A stretch of 64,000 nt of DNA from Microbacteriaceae bacterium VKM Ac-2855 (GTDB taxonomy: Bacteria; Actinomycetota; Actinomycetes; Actinomycetales; Microbacteriaceae). Made by a program: the position numbers and the translations under genes. Shown here piece after piece: positions 23,474 to 32,522 of this stretch. Below the pieces are notes generated by a model, which saw only the letters and a list, made by a program, of their open reading frames with translations, made no database searches and was not told where the DNA came from. Each line of letters begins with the position of its first letter. The stretch's first letter is position 1. The stretch lies in assembly GCA_013204985.1 (NCBI GenBank), contig JABMLG010000007.1, forward strand, positions 62,001-126,000, read 5' to 3'.

Positions 23474-25228
23474 TTACTCCGTGGGCTCGATGCCGGTGGC
23501 GGAGTCGGCGATCGCTCGTCGGCGCGAACGGTTGCGTGCCACGATCAGGCCCATGGCGGCGAGCAGCATGGCTGCGATACCGGTGGCGATCAGACCGCTG
23601 TTGGGTCCGGATGCGATCGGGTCACCGGTGATGGCGCCCTTGGGGCCGGAGCCGGTGGACCTCACGGTGACGGGCACCGCAGTTGCGGTCGCGGTCGGCT
23701 GTGCCGTCGCGGTTGCGCTGGCCGTCGGGGTGGCCGTCGGCTTTGCCGTCGGGGTCACCGTCGGGGTCACGATCGGCTGGGCGATCGGGGTCGCGGTGGG
23801 TTTCGGCGTGGCGGTGGGCTTCGGCGTGGCGGTCGGGGTCACGGTGGGCGTGGCGGTCGGGGTCACGGTGGGCGTGGCGGTCGGGGTCACGGTGGGCGTG
23901 GCGGTCGGGGTCGGGGTCACGGTCGGTGTGGCGGTCGGGGTCGGGGTCACGGTCGGTGTGGCGGTCGGGGTCGGCGTCACAACCGGCTTCACGGCGTTCA
24001 CGATCGCGCCGAAGGTGGGCGCCGGAGTAGTGGCGTTCACGTTCGCGGTGAACGTCGAGTCGGTCGCGATGTATCCGGCCGGTGCGGTGGTCTCGGTCAG
24101 GCGGTACGTCCCCTTGGCGACGCTCGAGATCCGGAAGGCACCGGGTGCCGAGTCCTCGTCGAGGGCGCCGTTGTCGGTCACCGCGCGGGCGACGCCGTCG
24201 GGACCGACGAGAGAGAACGTCGCGCCGGCCAGGGCGTGGCCCGCCGGGTCGATCTTGCTCCAGGTCAAGGTCCGCAGGTGGCCATTGCCGTCGCCGCTCG
24301 CACCGGTGAAGACGACGTCGCGCTCGGCGTGCGCGTCGCCCGAATCGGCGGTGTTGGTCAGAACCGTTCCGCTGGCGACGCCGTCGTCGACGATCATGGA
24401 GTACTGGACCCAGTAGGCCTGCTCGCCGGAGTCGTTGACGAACCCATCGTCGAAAGTGACGGTGAACGTGTCGGATGCGTCATCGAAGGTGACCGTGTAC
24501 TTCGACGGATCCACGTCCTCCGGCGTGACCGGCGACCCCGCGCCGCCCTCGCGGTGACGGGTGATGACCTGGACGGAGTTCTTGTCGATGCTGGTGCGCG
24601 CGTCGTAGTGGTCGACGACCGTCAGGTCGCCGTCGATGAGCGTGGACCCGGGGATGCCGTAGTAGTAGTCGATGATCGAGGAGTCGCTCGGATCAGGGTT
24701 GGACCCCTTGTAGAGCGACATCGGCAGCCCGCCGACACCCGCGAGGATCTCCGTCGCCGTGTGCAGCGTGGTGCCGGTGCCGGTCGTCCAATCGAGCCCG
24801 GATCCGTTCGTGACGATGCGACCGATCACCGGGAACGAGAAGCTCCCCGAGACGTCGTCGTGGGTGCTCACGTAGTCGGTGTAGGTGCACGATGCCGTGG
24901 TCGCCGTGACCATGCAGTTCGCGACCGTCGCGCCAGCGCTGTCGGTGAGCGGGAAGGCGTTCGACTGCCCCTCGACCTTGTCGCTGAGCGTGATCGTCAT
25001 CACGTCTCCCGCGGTTGCGGTGCCCGGCACCGTGTATGTGCCGGAGAGTGCGATGGACTGTCCGACGGGCACGGAAGCGGGCGAGGTGCTGATACTCGTG
25101 ATGGCGTCGACCTCTGCGGCCTGAGCCGCGGTGGTGCCCGCCAGGATGGCGGCCGCGCCGAGGGCGAGGGCGGTCGCGCCGCCGGCGATAGCCCGCAGAG
25201 GCGGGCGTTTCGTGCGTGTGATGGTCAT
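23474..25228 (-). CDS. SpaA-type surface protein with Pro-Thr stalk and atypical anchor
   Basis: Exported protein of 584 residues. Signal peptide (basic start, cleavage after AQA near residue 37), an N-terminal adhesin-like beta region (about 40-290), a prealbumin-like SpaA domain ([19 protein letters not shown] onward, ending with the ETTAPAGY signature), a long repeat of Thr-Pro dipeptides, and a C-terminal hydrophobic helix followed by RNRSRRR and a 13-residue tail. No LPXTG-like motif precedes the helix; the sequence there is [14 protein letters not shown] at 25228 (TTGGAG RBS) is chosen over an upstream in-frame ATG at 25264. Role inferred: wall-spanning adhesin or pilin-like protein handled by the adjacent sortase. 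Confidence 0.83.
   Translation of the reverse strand: MTITRTKRPPLRAIAGGATALALGAAAILAGTTAAQAAEVDAITSISTSPASVPVGQSIALSGTYTVPGTATAGDVMTITLSDKVEGQSNAFPLTDSAGATVANCMVTATTASCTYTDYVSTHDDVSGSFSFPVIGRIVTNGSGLDWTTGTGTTLHTATEILAGVGGLPMSLYKGSNPDPSDSSIIDYYYGIPGSTLIDGDLTVVDHYDARTSIDKNSVQVITRHREGGAGSPVTPEDVDPSKYTVTFDDASDTFTVTFDDGFVNDSGEQAYWVQYSMIVDDGVASGTVLTNTADSGDAHAERDVVFTGASGDGNGHLRTLTWSKIDPAGHALAGATFSLVGPDGVARAVTDNGALDEDSAPGAFRISSVAKGTYRLTETTAPAGYIATDSTFTANVNATTPAPTFGAIVNAVKPVVTPTPTATPTVTPTPTATPTVTPTPTATPTVTPTATPTVTPTATPTVTPTATPKPTATPKPTATPIAQPIVTPTVTPTAKPTATPTASATATAQPTATATAVPVTVRSTGSGPKGAITGDPIASGPNSGLIATGIAAMLLAAMGLIVARNRSRRRAIADSATGIEPTE
23690..23985 (-). repeat. In-gene Thr-Pro repeat (24-base units)
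   Basis: Near-perfect 24-base units, GCGGTCGGGGTCACGGTGGG plus four bases, alternate with 18-base variants. They encode TPTVTPTA-type blocks that form a rigid stalk. The repeat is in frame, so copy-number change would alter stalk length without breaking the gene. Confidence 0.85.
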
Positions 25229-25661
25229 TCGTGACTCCAAGGTGGTGCAGTATTCCGTCGACACGAGGTCGACAAAATGAGGTTTGCTCTTTTATCCGGC
25301 CCCCACTTTAGGTGCGGATCACGCCGCACGCCAAACGCGCACGAGACCACCCGAAGGCCGAGGAGCGCCCTACCCGATCACGCAGCCCGGGCAGGGAGAT
25401 GTTCATGCGCCGTCGCGCCGTCGCGCGGGCCTCGCAGCCACCTCGTCGGCCGGCCTCCAGGCGCAGCGCGGACGATCGCGCAGCGAATGCTCTCCGAGGC
25501 GGTTCGGTGACGCGCACTGCTGCGCCCGGTCCCGTGGGTTGGGGCGGCACCCATCGAATCCGACGACGACGACCCGACGAGGGCGACCCGACGGGGGCGA
25601 CTCGACGAGGACGACCCGACGGCGCATTCCCGAAGACGATGCCGCGAGACGGCCGACGCCG
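25229..25661. other. Intergenic stretch upstream of the surface protein gene
   Basis: About 430 bases with no credible gene. The part near 25265-25310 is AT-richer (CTTTTATCC, CACTTTA) and probably holds the minus-strand promoter of the surface protein. Bases 25556-25622 are a degenerate tandem repeat of CGACGAGGGCGACC-like 15-base units, ending just before the stop of the LacI gene. Confidence 0.5.
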
Positions 25662-26672
25662 TCAGCCCTTCGGCGCGGCGGCGCTCTCGCGGAGGACGAG
25701 CGTCGGCAGCGCCGAGGAGAACTTGGGCCCGGTGGCCACGCCCATCGCGGTGCGCAGCAGGGCGAACGCCCGACGGCCGAGTTCACCGAAGTCCTGATCG
25801 ACCGTTGTGAGCGCGGGGGTCCACATCCGGGCGAGCGGATGATCGTCGAAACCGACGACGCTGACATCGTCGGGCACGACGCGGCCCGACTCGGTCAGTC
25901 CCTTGATCACACCCATCGCGATCTCGTCGTTGCCGCAGAAGACGGCGGTGATCGCCGGGTCCTCGGCGATGCGATGCCCGATGAGGCGACCCGATTCCGG
26001 ATTCCAGCTGGCCTCGAAGGGTTCGGCGACGGCGGCGCCGGCGTTCTTCAGGGCGCGGCGCCACCCGGTCGTGCGGCCGTCCTCGCGCCGCGAGGGCGGG
26101 ACGCGCACGTGGTGCACGGTCGTGTGCCCGAGGGCGAGGAGGTATTCCGTCAGCGATTCGGCAGCGCTGGTCTCATCGAGCACCGCCTGCGGCACGGAGC
26201 GCCCACGCACCCCCGAGATCGCGACGACGGGGAGGTTCTCGGGCAGCTTGTTCAGCATGGCCACGCCGGGCGGATCGAACTTGAGCACGGCGATCCCGTC
26301 GGCGCCCTGGTCGAGCAGGAGGGAGATCGCGCGGTCGACGGTCTCGTCATCGCTCGACTCGACGACGGTGATCGTCACGGTGTAGCCGTCGGCGCGCGCT
26401 TCCTCCTCGATGCCGCGGATCGTCTCCGCGTAGCCGTACTGGGACGTGTTCCCGGCGACGACCGCGATCATCCGCGAGCGACGGGTCACCAGTGCGCGCG
26501 CCGCGGGGCTGGGCCGGTAGTTCAGCTCGGCGATCGCGGCGAGCACGCGTTCGCGCTTGTCGGGAGCCACCCGCGCGGCTCCGGTGAGCACCCGCGACAC
26601 CGTCGGCACCGAGACCGCGGCCAGCCGCGCGACATCGGCGATGACCGGAGCGCGACGTCTCTCGTTCGCCAT
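25662..26672 (-). CDS. LacI-family regulator of the alpha-galactoside operon
   Basis: Repressor of 336 residues: HTH with VIADVARLAAVSVPTVSRVL at 10-29 and hinge YRPSPAARAL, then the sugar-binding two-lobed domain (FCGNDEIAMGV, VVGFDDHPLARM, LTTVDQDF). ATG at 26672 after GAGGCGAA; the open frame running on to 27440 is a shadow across the permease gene. It is the last gene of a minus-strand operon GH36, solute-binding protein, two permeases, LacI, so it is expected to control that operon and itself from the operator cluster at 32288-32425. Confidence 0.9.
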   Translation of the reverse strand: MANERRRAPVIADVARLAAVSVPTVSRVLTGAARVAPDKRERVLAAIAELNYRPSPAARALVTRRSRMIAVVAGNTSQYGYAETIRGIEEEARADGYTVTITVVESSDDETVDRAISLLLDQGADGIAVLKFDPPGVAMLNKLPENLPVVAISGVRGRSVPQAVLDETSAAESLTEYLLALGHTTVHHVRVPPSRREDGRTTGWRRALKNAGAAVAEPFEASWNPESGRLIGHRIAEDPAITAVFCGNDEIAMGVIKGLTESGRVVPDDVSVVGFDDHPLARMWTPALTTVDQDFGELGRRAFALLRTAMGVATGPKFSSALPTLVLRESAAAPKG

Positions 26673-26764
26673 TTCGCCTCGCTTCCGCCCGCGTCCGTCG
26701 CGGATGTGCGACGTAAGCCATTCTGGCGCGGAATCGGGCGGGAGCCCTGCGGGGTCGGCGACCG

Positions 26765-27655
26765 TCACTTGACTGCGCCGCTGGTGATGCCCGAGATGAT
26801 CTTGCGCTGCGCGAAGACGAAGACGAGCAGCAGGGGCAGGCTCATCAGGATGATGTACGAGAAGATCAGGTGCCAGTTCTGCAGGTAGAGACCGGCGCTG
26901 GCGACCTGGTACAGGTTCAGCGGCAGCGTATCGAGTCGGCCGCCGACGACGAAGAGCGCGTAGAAGACGTCGTTCCAGATGTATAGGCAGATCAGGATGG
27001 TGGCGGTCGCGAGCACCGGCATCAGCAGCGGCAGGATGATCCGCCAGAACACGGTGAACGGGCGGGCGCCGTCGACGCGGGCGGCCTCTTCGAGCTCGGC
27101 CGGGATCGTGCGGACGAAGCCGGTGACGAAGAAGATCACGGTCGAGAGGTACATGCCCATGTACACCCCGATCATGCCGACCGCGGTGCCCGCGAGGCCG
27201 AGCTGACGCAGCAGCAGCACCACGGTGACGACGGCGGGCGGCAGCACGATGCCGCTGATGGCGAGCGCATAGAGGAAGGCGAAGCCGCGTCCGGACCGTC
27301 GCGCCAGGATCCACGAGGCCAACGATCCGAGCACGAGCACGCCGAGCACCGACGGCACCATGATCAGCAGGCTGCCGAAGAACGCGGGCAGCATCCTTCC
27401 ATCGGCGAAGACGGTGCCGAAGTTCTCGAACAGCTGCCACTGCGACGGCGCCGAGAGGCTCGGGTCCAGCGCCTCGGCCTGGTTCTTGCCGGCGGTCGAG
27501 ATCACCAGCCAGAACGGCACCCCCAGCAGGATCACGACGCTCGCCAGGGCGGCGACGGGCTGCACGAAGCGTGCGAAGCGGTTCGGTCGGCGGTGCGGTG
27601 CCGGGGTCTTCGCCGGCGTGGCGGCGGAGGCTCGCTCCAGGGTCGCGGTGCTCAC
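26765..27655 (-). CDS. CUT1 sugar ABC permease (MalG type)
   Basis: Inner-membrane permease of 296 residues with six transmembrane segments and the EAA loop (EEAARVDGARPFTVFWRIIL) that contacts the ATPase. It ends KIISGITSGAVK, the usual end of MalG-type proteins. GTG at 27655 overlaps the stop of the first permease (GTGA), so synthesis is coupled. Works with the permease at 27652 and the binding protein at 28675. No ATPase is encoded in the operon. Substrate inferred from the GH36 enzyme: an alpha-galactoside such as melibiose or raffinose. Confidence 0.92.
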   Translation of the reverse strand: MSTATLERASAATPAKTPAPHRRPNRFARFVQPVAALASVVILLGVPFWLVISTAGKNQAEALDPSLSAPSQWQLFENFGTVFADGRMLPAFFGSLLIMVPSVLGVLVLGSLASWILARRSGRGFAFLYALAISGIVLPPAVVTVVLLLRQLGLAGTAVGMIGVYMGMYLSTVIFFVTGFVRTIPAELEEAARVDGARPFTVFWRIILPLLMPVLATATILICLYIWNDVFYALFVVGGRLDTLPLNLYQVASAGLYLQNWHLIFSYIILMSLPLLLVFVFAQRKIISGITSGAVK

Positions 27656-28593
27656 AGCACGTCCTCTCGTTTGCGCAGGATGCGGATGACCGGGAAGGCG
27701 AGCACGGCGACCATCACGAAGAGCACCAGACTCATCGTGGTCGCCTGTGCGAACAGGCCCTGCCCGAAGGTGCGGAAGATGAAGATGTTCAGCAGTTCCG
27801 TGGTGCCGCCGGGGCCGCCCTCGGTGGTCGACTGCACGATGTCGAAGCCGTTCATCGAGCCCAGCAACGCGGTCGCGACGTTGAAGGTCAGCGCAGGGGC
27901 GATCAGCGGGAAGCGGATGGCGCGGAAGGTCTGCCACCACGTCGAGCCGTCCAGGCGGGCCGCCTCGAGCACGTCGCCGCTGATGGTCTTGAGGCCCGCG
28001 AGGTAGATCAGCATCGACAGGCCCATCCACTTCCAGGAGTGCACGAGGGCGACGACGACGATGGTCCAGGTGGTGTCGCCCAGCCAGGCGATCGAGACGG
28101 TCGAGCCGCTGACGAAGCTCAGGATGTCGTTGAGCGCGCCGTCGGGCTTGAGCAGCGCCTGGAAGATGTAGCCGACCGCGAGCGCAGACATGATCACGGG
28201 GATGAAGAACATCACCCGCGCGAAGCGGTTCACCCGGGTGTCCTTCTCCAGCAGCAACGCCAGGATCAGCCCGAACACGTTCTGGAAGATCGCGACGAGC
28301 ACCGCGTAGATCAGCGTGACGCGCAGGGCGTTGACCAGGGTGCCGCTCTGGAAGAGATCGGTGAAGTTCTCGGTGCCGACGAAACCGATCGAACTCTTGA
28401 AGCTCGACCAATCGGTGAAGGCGTAGAAGAAGTTGAAGAGGGTGGGCAGGAAGAAGAACACCACCAGCACGGCCAGTGCCGGGATCAGGAAGACCGCCGG
28501 ATGATCCGAGCGCCCGGATGCGCGCGGCGGACGCCCGAACGCCGTAGCACGGCGGAGGATCCGCGGCGAGGCGAGGGCTCTGTTGGTTGACAC
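27652..28593 (-). CDS. CUT1 sugar ABC permease (MalF type)
   Basis: Inner-membrane permease of about 313 residues, six predicted helices, EAA loop EAARLDGSTWWQTFRAIRFP. The GTG at 28593 (VSTNRA) has RBS AAAGGA; an in-frame ATG at 28635 is possible, but its upstream sequence is a hairpin. Partner of the MalG-type permease, with which it overlaps by four bases. Confidence 0.9.
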   Translation of the reverse strand: MSTNRALASPRILRRATAFGRPPRASGRSDHPAVFLIPALAVLVVFFFLPTLFNFFYAFTDWSSFKSSIGFVGTENFTDLFQSGTLVNALRVTLIYAVLVAIFQNVFGLILALLLEKDTRVNRFARVMFFIPVIMSALAVGYIFQALLKPDGALNDILSFVSGSTVSIAWLGDTTWTIVVVALVHSWKWMGLSMLIYLAGLKTISGDVLEAARLDGSTWWQTFRAIRFPLIAPALTFNVATALLGSMNGFDIVQSTTEGGPGGTTELLNIFIFRTFGQGLFAQATTMSLVLFVMVAVLAFPVIRILRKREDVL

Positions 28594-28639
28594 GGCTCGG
28601 CGTCCTTTCATCGGGCTGAGTATCGGGGCATTCATGGGG

Positions 28640-28667
28640 AGGGGCGCTCGCTGCTGCGAGCGCCCCT
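28640..28667 (-). terminator. Hairpin between binding protein and permease genes
   Basis: An 11-base perfect stem (AGGGGCGCTCG / CGAGCGCCCCT) with a 6-base loop directly follows the solute-binding protein stop. With no T-run it probably stabilises or partly terminates the message so that more binding protein than permease is made. Confidence 0.7.
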
Positions 28668-28674
28668 GGGCGGG

Positions 28675-29994
28675 CTAGAAGCCCTCGGCGCCTTGCGCCT
28701 TGGCGAGCTGGGCGAACTGGTCCTGCGTGGCTTGCGCGACCTCTTCGGGCGTCTTGGTGCCCTGGATCATGTCGGCGAGGTAGATGTACAGGTCGGGGTT
28801 CGCGATGGCGAGCGCCTGCATCGAACCGACGGAGTCGCCGACCGAGTCGCTGACCGAGACGAGCGCGGTCGGTACCGTGTCGGGCGTGGTGACGGAGGGC
28901 TCGAGCGAGATGGTGTCCTGCGTGGTGACGAAGTCCTCGTAGCCGTCACCGAGCCAGTAGCTCAGCAGCTGACGCGAGGCCGCTTCCTTCTTCTCGTCTC
29001 CGGTCTTGAAGGCGACGAGGGCGTTGCTCTGGTCGGGGATGAAGGTGCCGACGTTGCCGGAGGGGGAGATGGGGAAGAAGCCGATGGTGTCGTTCAGCGT
29101 CGCGGTGTCGGAGAGCGACTGCAGCTGGCCGAAGAACGAGTTGACCTGCACGACCATCGCGGCGTCACCGGCGAGCAGGGCCGCACCCTGGTCCTCGAAA
29201 GTTGCCGTCTTGATGTCGGCGTTGAAGAGGCCCTCGTTGATCAGGCCGTCGTAGGTGTCGATCGCGCCCTGGATGGTCGGGTCGGTGAACTTCTCCTCAC
29301 CGGAGTTGACGCGGTCCCAGAGCCCGTCGGCCGCAGCATCCGCCAGCTGCACCTGCACCCACCACTGCGTGGCCCAGCGGTCGGCGCCCATCTCGTAGAA
29401 GGGGGTGACGCCCTTGGCCTTGAGCTGGCGACCGAGATCGATGAACGAGGCCCAGTCGGTGGGCGTCTCGGTGATGCCGTTCGCCTCGAAGACCTTCTTG
29501 TTGTAGTAGACGCCCTCGACGGCCGGGGTGGTGACCAAGGCGGCGTAGCGGGTGTCGTCGAGCAGGCCGGTGATGTCCTTCAGCGCGGGGTCGACATCCG
29601 CCAACCACGGTGCGCCGTCGAGGCTCTGCAGGTTGGTGGACGCGTTCAGTGCGGTGAGCTGGGAGGCCGTCGGCTGCCAGAACGCCAGGTCGGGCTTGTC
29701 GCCCGTCGCGACCTTCGTCTGGATGCCCTGCTCGTACGGGTCCGGGATCGTCTCGACGTCGACCGAGGCACCGGTCAGCTTCTCGAAGCCGTCGACGACC
29801 GATTCGGGGATCTTGTTGGAGTTCTGCGCCGCCCAGATCGTGAGCTCGGTGCCGGTCAGGTCGGTGTCCTGCGCGGGCCACGAGGCCGGAGCGGCCGAGC
29901 CGGAGCCGCCGCCTGCGCTGGGATCGCTGCAGCCGGAGAGCAGCATGGCCGTGGTCGCCGCGATCACGGCGGCGCTCAAGAGTGATTTCTTCAT
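28675..29994 (-). CDS. CUT1 extracellular sugar-binding lipoprotein
   Basis: Solute-binding protein of 439 residues. Lipoprotein signal with lipobox LLSGC (Cys at about 22), a Gly/Ser linker, then family-1 solute-binding fold (LTIWAAQNSNKIPESVVDGF; later YNKKVFEANGITETPTDW and WATQWW). It is anchored outside the membrane and delivers sugar to the two permeases downstream. RBS on ATG at 29994 is ordinary. It lies 153 bases after the alpha-galactosidase, with a tandem repeat in the gap. Confidence 0.92.
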   Translation of the reverse strand: MKKSLLSAAVIAATTAMLLSGCSDPSAGGGSGSAAPASWPAQDTDLTGTELTIWAAQNSNKIPESVVDGFEKLTGASVDVETIPDPYEQGIQTKVATGDKPDLAFWQPTASQLTALNASTNLQSLDGAPWLADVDPALKDITGLLDDTRYAALVTTPAVEGVYYNKKVFEANGITETPTDWASFIDLGRQLKAKGVTPFYEMGADRWATQWWVQVQLADAAADGLWDRVNSGEEKFTDPTIQGAIDTYDGLINEGLFNADIKTATFEDQGAALLAGDAAMVVQVNSFFGQLQSLSDTATLNDTIGFFPISPSGNVGTFIPDQSNALVAFKTGDEKKEAASRQLLSYWLGDGYEDFVTTQDTISLEPSVTTPDTVPTALVSVSDSVGDSVGSMQALAIANPDLYIYLADMIQGTKTPEEVAQATQDQFAQLAKAQGAEGF

Positions 29995-30072
29995 TGAATT
30001 ACTCGATCTTTCTCTGTGTGCAAGGAGGGTACGCCGGGTCGGGACGAGACCGGCGGGAGGGGGTGTTCTCGG

Positions 30073-30143
30073 GGTGGATACGGGTCGGGTGGATACGGGT
30101 CGGGTGGATGTGGGGTCGGGTGGATGTGGGGTCGGGTGGATGC
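30073..30143. repeat. Intergenic GGTGGATACGGGTCG tandem repeat
   Basis: Five tandem copies of a 15-16-base G-rich unit: two GTGGATACGGGTCGG, two GTGGATGTGGGGTCGG and a partial GTGGATGCGG. They fill the gap between the GH36 stop and the binding-protein start. Confidence 0.85.
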
Positions 30144-30147
30144 GGAT

Positions 30148-32229
30148 TCACGCGGTAACACGGGTCAGACGCACCGTGCGGGCGGAAACGAGGCCGACGG
30201 GCGGCTGCACGGTGAGGACCCCGGACGCGGGATCCCAGTCGTACGGCCAGGCCGGGAGCGTGGTCGGGAAGACGGTCTCGACCGCGAGCCCGCCTCCGGC
30301 GAATGCCGGCAGGCTGAGCCGGATCGGGGCGTCGCCCGCGCGGTTCCACACGGAGACGAGGGTCTCGTCGTCGCCGTTGTCGTCACCGCCGTTCAGTGCG
30401 AGCGCGACGGACGAGTCGGTCCAGCCGGGCAGGCCGAGCGGCCATGAGGGCTGCGCGGTCGCGATCGTGGTGCGCAGGGTCTTCGCCGTCGCAACGGCCT
30501 CGCTCACCAGCGCGCGCTGTTCGGCGGTCATCCGGTTGAGGTAGCCGGAGAGGTAGAAGCGCCCGAGGAGGCCGGTGACGAGGCAGAACGCGATCTCCTC
30601 ATCCGTCATGCCCGGCTGCGGGTACGCCCAGCTGGCGGCCTGCTCCGGCAGCATCGACAGCGGCGCGGTCGCCGCGATGGGCGGATACAGGCGGAAGTCC
30701 TGCTGGTCGGAGGTCGACTGCATCTGCAGTCGCGAGAGCATCGCGAAGTCGGCGCGCATCGCACCGGAGGAGCAGTTCTCGATCACGAGGCCGGGGTGCC
30801 TGTCGAGCACCCCGTCGATCCAGGCGAGATGCGCGCGATTGTGCTCGAGCAGGCCGTCACCGGCGCTGATCGCTTCGAGATCGGTGCCGACGCCGGGATT
30901 GATGTTGTAGTCGAACTTGAAGAAGCCGACGCCGAATTCGGCGACGAGGCGGTCGACCACGGCGTCGAGATGCGCGATCGCCGCCGGGTGACGGAGATCG
31001 AGATGGTAGCGCTCGTGCTCCTCGACGCGCTCGCCGAAACGCTGCAGGAACGCCTCGTGCGGCAGACGGTCGGCCATCGCGCTGCGCACGCCGATCACCT
31101 CCGGCTCCAGCCACAGACCGGTGACCATACCGTGCGAACGGATGCGCTCGATCACCTCGCACAGCCCGCCGGGGAACCGTGCCGTCGAGGGCAGCCATTC
31201 GCCGACGCTGCCCCACCAGGCCCCCGGCTCGACACTGTCGTCGTACCAGCCGGCGTCGATGCAGAAGATCTCCGCGCCGGCCTCGGCCGCCGCGTCGATC
31301 AGCGGCAGGAGGCGCTCGGTGGTGGGATCGCCGTTGAGGGTGTTCATGTAGTCGTTGAAGACGACCGGCATCGCGGTGTTGTCCGGATGCGCGCGCCGGC
31401 GAGCGCGGCGGTGCGACGTCAGCTCGGCGACGGCGCCGTCCCGGTCCGCCGCGAAGGCGATGCTCGCGGGGACCGTCGTGAACTCCGCTCCGGGAGCGAG
31501 TTCGTGCGCCCAGGCGTGCTCGTCGTCCATCGGCCCGGACAGGGTGAGCGAGCCGCCCTCGAGCTCTTCGCCGATCTCCCAGCGCCAAGCGCCGTTGTGC
31601 TCGATCTGCCAGGCGATCGCGCCGGTTCCGGCCGCGATGATCCCGACGGGAAGGTCGGTCCCCGTCGACCAGCTGCCGTGCGAGGTGGCGACCGCCGCGC
31701 CCCGCGGGTCGTGACCGGTGAGGTCCGAGCGCAGCGCGGGCAGCTCATCGCGCAGGGGAGCCGTGCGCCAGCGTCCCTCGGCCAGCCAGTCGCTGCGGCC
31801 GCGGGTGACGCGGAGCTCGTCGACGGGCGCGAAGAGCGCCGAGCCCCAGGAGGCCACCGAGCGGAGCACGCGGCGGCGCTCGCCGGAGTTGCGAACGGTG
31901 ACGCTGCTGCGCACCGCTGCCGTGTCCTCATCCGTGGTCAGCAGGAGCTCGGCATCGAAACCGCCCCCGCGGGTGAGGATGCGCAGCTCGGTCTCCGACG
32001 CGGCGTGCGAGATGTAGCGCAGGCTCGCGCCGAGCTGCGAGTGCGACAGACGCGAGCTGGCCGGTTCGTGCCCCGCATCCGTCGTGATGATCTCGATGAG
32101 CGGAACGGAGTGGGTGCTGCGCAGCAGGACGGTGCGGGCGGCGACCTCGGCGAGACGGGGAGCGTTGTCGTCGCTCCACTCGATGCCGAGTCGCAACGCG
32201 TCGTTGCCCCAGTCCAAGCGATGTGCCAC
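30148..32229 (-). CDS. Alpha-galactosidase, GH36
   Basis: Cytoplasmic retaining alpha-galactosidase of 693 residues that removes terminal alpha-D-galactose from melibiose, raffinose-type sugars or galactomannan fragments. N-terminal beta-supersandwich (1-270), TIM barrel (about 285-610), C-terminal beta domain. Catalytic nucleophile D440 in FFKFDYN and acid/base D508 in STSDQQD; ENCSSG at 484-489 is the sugar-binding loop. GTG start. First gene of the operon that continues into the CUT1 importer and LacI. No signal peptide, so the substrate must be imported first. Confidence 0.93.
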   Translation of the reverse strand: MAHRLDWGNDALRLGIEWSDDNAPRLAEVAARTVLLRSTHSVPLIEIITTDAGHEPASSRLSHSQLGASLRYISHAASETELRILTRGGGFDAELLLTTDEDTAAVRSSVTVRNSGERRRVLRSVASWGSALFAPVDELRVTRGRSDWLAEGRWRTAPLRDELPALRSDLTGHDPRGAAVATSHGSWSTGTDLPVGIIAAGTGAIAWQIEHNGAWRWEIGEELEGGSLTLSGPMDDEHAWAHELAPGAEFTTVPASIAFAADRDGAVAELTSHRRARRRAHPDNTAMPVVFNDYMNTLNGDPTTERLLPLIDAAAEAGAEIFCIDAGWYDDSVEPGAWWGSVGEWLPSTARFPGGLCEVIERIRSHGMVTGLWLEPEVIGVRSAMADRLPHEAFLQRFGERVEEHERYHLDLRHPAAIAHLDAVVDRLVAEFGVGFFKFDYNINPGVGTDLEAISAGDGLLEHNRAHLAWIDGVLDRHPGLVIENCSSGAMRADFAMLSRLQMQSTSDQQDFRLYPPIAATAPLSMLPEQAASWAYPQPGMTDEEIAFCLVTGLLGRFYLSGYLNRMTAEQRALVSEAVATAKTLRTTIATAQPSWPLGLPGWTDSSVALALNGGDDNGDDETLVSVWNRAGDAPIRLSLPAFAGGGLAVETVFPTTLPAWPYDWDPASGVLTVQPPVGLVSARTVRLTRVTA

Positions 32230-32287
32230 GCGGCTGTTCCCTTCGTCGTCGAACGGTCGACCGCATCGGCGGTGACGTCGATCATCT

Positions 32288-32425
32288 TGATACCGATTTC
32301 AGAATTGTGCAACCACGTGATGAAACCGTTATCAAACCCGATCGCCCGGTTTCCTGGTCGTCGGCTCGGGGTCGCTGATAGCGATTTCAGATTTCTCTGG
32401 CCAGCGAGCCGTGAAATCGCTATCA
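32288..32425. promoter_or_regulatory. Cluster of four LacI-type operators
   Basis: Four related 14-base sites: TGATACCGATTTCA (32288-32301), TGAAACCGTTATCA (32321-32334), TGATAGCGATTTCA (32376-32389) and TGAAATCGCTATCA (32412-32425). The last two are exact inverse complements, and the first two are nearly so. They lie between the divergent alpha-galactosidase operon and the secreted glycosidase, in two pairs with centres 33 and 36 bases apart. This arrangement fits co-regulation of both transcripts, most likely by the LacI protein encoded at the end of the alpha-galactosidase operon. Confidence 0.8.
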
Positions 32426-32522
32426 TCCCAATCGACGCGGTCGTCACCGACTGCGCGCGACGCCGCCGTCCGGCACGTCGCCGGAACCCTCGAGGAGTGC
32501 ATTCGATGAAGAAGGCCCTGCA

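Noticed and set aside
23411-25234. 607-residue plus-strand frame rich in Gly/Arg
   Set aside because: It is the antisense reading of the surface protein gene; the Gly/Arg repeats are just the complement of the Thr-Pro codons. The minus strand has signal peptide, SpaA domain and terminator.
25662-27440. Single 592-residue LacI fusion
   Set aside because: The extra 256 residues are the permease gene read in another frame; ATG with RBS at 26672 gives a normal LacI.
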